Shown here piece by piece: positions 4,959 to 6,583 of a stretch of DNA of 6,583 nucleotides (the stretch's first letter is position 1; each line of letters starts with the position of its first letter). Source of the DNA: Chloroflexota bacterium (lineage in GTDB: Bacteria > Chloroflexota > Anaerolineae > Anaerolineales > Anaerolineaceae). A model generated the notes under the pieces. That model did not search any database, was not told where the DNA came from, and saw only the letters and a program-made list of their open reading frames with translations. Where the stretch lies: NCBI GenBank assembly GCA_023406965.1, contig JAEXTI010000330.1, forward strand, positions 1-6,583. Direction: 5' to 3'. Both the position numbers and the translations under genes were made by a program.

Positions 4959-6392
4959 CTACCCGATCAACGCCTGGATCATGGGCATGAAGTGCACAAT
5001 GCTGGCCCGTTCTGTCACCACCCCGGCGGCGGCTTGCTCCAGTGTTTCTCGCGCGCCCTGCGGCCATCCAAAACTGGCCACGCATAGTGATTCTCCGGGC
5101 TGTAAGCCTCCATGCACGCCCACCGTCGGCGCGCCGAAGTAAAAGCCCGCGGCGGAATTGCTGACCAGCAGCAGGTCCCCGCTGCGCGGGCCGGCCAGGT
5201 GGTGCAGCCGTGCAGGCGCATCGGCCAGATCCAACCTTGCCAGGAAGTCTTCCAGCGCCACCACCTCACCTTGCAGTGTCAACGCGCGGTAATCCGCCTC
5301 CCACCCCTCGGCCTGCACATTGCGCACCAGCACCGCCGAGAGAGATCCTTGCAAATCCGGCGCGTGCGTCCCGGTCAAGTGAGCCTCCCAGAAGGCTCTG
5401 GCTACCGGCAGCACATCCCGCTCAAAGTCCGGCGCATCGGCCCAGTGGCCCTGGCGGTTTTGCAAGTACACGTGCGCCAAACCGCCGTTTGCCGCCACCA
5501 CCGCGTCGCAAGCCGGGTCTTCGCCGGGCAGGTCGTGCACGTCCAGACCCAGAGCATCAAACAAGTAACCCATCTCGCGGTCAAAAGGAAAGCTCATGCG
5601 CAACGAATGGCGGTCATCCGGAATCACCTCGATCTGCCCGTGATCCGACGCCACTGCCGTCAGGCAGTTTTCCAACCAACCTGCCTTCCTCAAACCGTTC
5701 ACCAGCTTGCCGATCAAGCCATCGAGCACCCCGGTCAGATAATCGGCTTGCGCGCCAGGGCCGTGAGCATGGGACTCGTGGTCCACACCCATGAAGTACA
5801 CGGTCAGCAAGTCGGGCTGGTGGCCTTGCTTCAAATGTTCCAGAACGCGCTTGACGGCCTGCCGATCAAACTGCTCGGCGCTTAGGCCCAAGGGCGTGCC
5901 CGCGCCCTTTGTGAAGCGCGCAATTTGCGCCAGGCTGGGGGGCAGCCAGGTGTGCGCGCCACGCGAAACCATGTGATGCACAACCGTGCAACCCAACCCA
6001 CGCCCGCTCGCCCATTCATATAGTGTGGGGGTGTTGATGGAGATGGTCTCGTTAAGCAGGCCGGGAGGCGTGTACATTAACACAGCATCATCCACTGCCA
6101 GGGTGTCGCCAATATCAAATGCATAAAAACGGGGCGAGGGCGCAAAGCGATCGAAGAGTTGGTTGCCGGTGATGCCGTGGCGGTCGGGATGCGCGCCGGT
6201 GAACAGCGAGGTCTGCGCGCACATGGTGATAGACGGCGCCGTGCTGACCGGGTCCAGATGCAGCGGCGCGGAGCCCAGCAGCTCCGCCAGGTGAGGCAGC
6301 CGGCCGCCATCCAGCGCCGCGTGAAACACGTCCTGCCGCAGTCCGTCGATAACGAGAATTAATACCCGTCGGGGGTGTTGATCAATTTCCAT
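4959..6392 (-). CDS. Alkaline-phosphatase-superfamily phosphodiesterase (NPP-like)
   Basis: A 477-residue type I phosphodiesterase/nucleotide pyrophosphatase-like enzyme of the alkaline phosphatase superfamily. Its two-metal centre can be assigned by motif: Asp16 in LILVIDGLR, nucleophile Thr56 in APSITMCAQTSLFTG, Asp204 and His208 in MGVDHESHAHG, Asp250 and His251 in ASDHGQ, and His428 in VGVHGG. All seven are present, so it should be active on phosphodiester or pyrophosphate bonds. HPDRHGITGN (68-77) is the typical following segment. There is no signal peptide or membrane anchor, so it is predicted to be cytosolic, unlike secreted NPPs. The insert at about 300-410 is variable and carries no metal motif. 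ATG 6392 is preferred: GGAG lies 11 nt upstream and the first beta strand begins at residue 10. The in-frame ATG at 6473 would add 27 residues and has no ribosome site. Its substrate is unknown. Confidence 0.87.
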   Translation of the reverse strand: MEIDQHPRRVLILVIDGLRQDVFHAALDGGRLPHLAELLGSAPLHLDPVSTAPSITMCAQTSLFTGAHPDRHGITGNQLFDRFAPSPRFYAFDIGDTLAVDDAVLMYTPPGLLNETISINTPTLYEWASGRGLGCTVVHHMVSRGAHTWLPPSLAQIARFTKGAGTPLGLSAEQFDRQAVKRVLEHLKQGHQPDLLTVYFMGVDHESHAHGPGAQADYLTGVLDGLIGKLVNGLRKAGWLENCLTAVASDHGQIEVIPDDRHSLRMSFPFDREMGYLFDALGLDVHDLPGEDPACDAVVAANGGLAHVYLQNRQGHWADAPDFERDVLPVARAFWEAHLTGTHAPDLQGSLSAVLVRNVQAEGWEADYRALTLQGEVVALEDFLARLDLADAPARLHHLAGPRSGDLLLVSNSAAGFYFGAPTVGVHGGLQPGESLCVASFGWPQGARETLEQAAAGVVTERASIVHFMPMIQALIG

Positions 6393-6414
6393 GAAGTTGT
6401 AGTCTCCGAAAGAA

Positions 6415-6420
6415 ATTGTA
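6415..6420 (-). promoter_or_regulatory. Likely -10 box of the phosphodiesterase gene
   Basis: On the minus strand, TACAAT lies 22 nt before ATG 6392, followed by GGAG near 6404-6407. The predicted leader is only about 15 nt. No strong -35 is seen (TTCGAT, 18 nt upstream, is a poor match). An 8-bp inverted repeat, GAAGTTGT (6393-6400) and ACAACTTC (6429-6436), brackets this box. Confidence 0.4.
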
Positions 6421-6483
6421 ACATTTTCACAACTTCTCATCGAACCGGGAAGGAGGCCGAATTTCACGCACATCTTGCATTGC

Positions 6484-6512
6484 TTGCAGGTTTATTAGAT
6501 TCTTGCTATAAT
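6484..6512 (+). promoter_or_regulatory. Extended -10 promoter for a rightward gene
   Basis: TATAAT (6507-6512) is preceded by TGC, giving the extended -10 form TGnTATAAT. A partial -35, TTGCAG (6484-6489), lies at the ideal 17-nt spacing. The start point is expected near 6519. This is the strongest promoter in the window and faces out of it, back to back with the phosphodiesterase promoter. Confidence 0.65.
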
Positions 6513-6514
6513 CC

Positions 6515-6545
6515 ACTTGACAAGACATCTATGATCTTGTCAGGT
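6515..6545. repeat. Inverted repeat at the rightward transcription start
   Basis: TGACAAGA (6518-6525) and TCTTGTCA (6535-6542) form a perfect 8-bp inverted repeat with a 9-nt centre. As RNA, the stem extends to 11 pairs through U-G, C-G and A-U outside it (6515-6517 with 6543-6545). It begins within 3-6 nt of the -10 box, spanning the expected start point, a typical place for a repressor operator. It could instead be a 5' hairpin of the leader RNA. Confidence 0.5.
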
Positions 6546-6564
6546 TATGTTTTTGGAGTAGGGC

Positions 6565-6583
6565 TTGTTTGCTCGACCCAGAT
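6565..6583 (+). CDS. Probable start of a truncated rightward gene
   Basis: GGAG (6555-6558) lies 6 nt before TTG 6565, which opens a frame (MFARPR) that runs off the right edge. This matches the strong promoter at 6484-6512. A competing open frame begins at ATG 6531 (MILSGYVFGVGLVCSTQ) but has no ribosome site and overlaps the inverted repeat. Six residues are too few to name the product. Confidence 0.35.

Noticed and set aside
5112..5885. 257-codon plus-strand open frame opposite the phosphodiesterase gene
   Set aside because: Its product is rich in Gln, Arg and His with no domain, while the minus strand encodes conserved metal motifs throughout.
6393..6473. 27-residue N-terminal extension of the phosphodiesterase
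   Set aside because: It lies in the promoter region, lacks a ribosome site, and is not needed for the fold, which begins at LILVIDG.
1..6583. CRISPR arrays, tRNA or rRNA genes, insertion sequences
   Set aside because: No regularly spaced repeats, cloverleaf, rRNA-like stretch or transposase motif was found on reading both strands by eye.

Overview
The window looks like a stretch of ordinary chromosome from a moderately GC-rich bacterium. Sampled coding lines run at about 65-68% GC. The protein set and their style (a gyrase A tail without an acidic extension, an HNLAH-type M50-like membrane protein, a cytosolic phosphodiesterase) suggest Chloroflexota, perhaps Anaerolineae. That placement is an impression from sequence style and was not tested by a search. 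No mobile element, CRISPR array, tRNA or rRNA is visible.

Layout, left to right. Positions 1-591 are the 3' end of a DNA gyrase subunit A gene, followed by a near-perfect 24-bp hairpin. A sigma70-like promoter (670-697) then leads into a two-gene unit: an isochorismatase-family cysteine hydrolase (760-1290) and, 8 nt later, an APH-type small-molecule phosphotransferase (1299-2234). A hairpin at 2274-2308 separates these from a small, AT-richer (about 47% GC) four-helix membrane protein of unknown function (2358-2828). That gene converges with a minus-strand helical protein resembling the AbiU2/HEPN group (2845-3402). From the same 71-bp divergent intergenic region, a site-2-protease-like membrane protein runs rightward (3474-4196); it keeps the predicted zinc ligands but has Asn in place of the catalytic Glu. 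A hemolysin III/PAQR membrane protein follows (4256-4894) and ends in a terminator. Convergent to it is a complete alkaline-phosphatase-superfamily phosphodiesterase on the minus strand (4959-6392). The right edge holds a strong extended -10 promoter, an inverted repeat at its start point, and the probable beginning of another plus-strand gene.

How the genes relate: only the hydrolase/kinase pair looks like a true operon. The others appear to be single-gene units with their own promoters. Two of them (the HEPN-like gene and the PAQR gene) have a -10 box exactly six bases before an ATG and no Shine-Dalgarno sequence, which predicts leaderless mRNAs. I do not see a convincing multi-gene novel system. 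The points most worth following are the catalytically altered S2P homologue, the orphan HEPN-like gene beside an AT-rich membrane gene, and the leaderless start sites.
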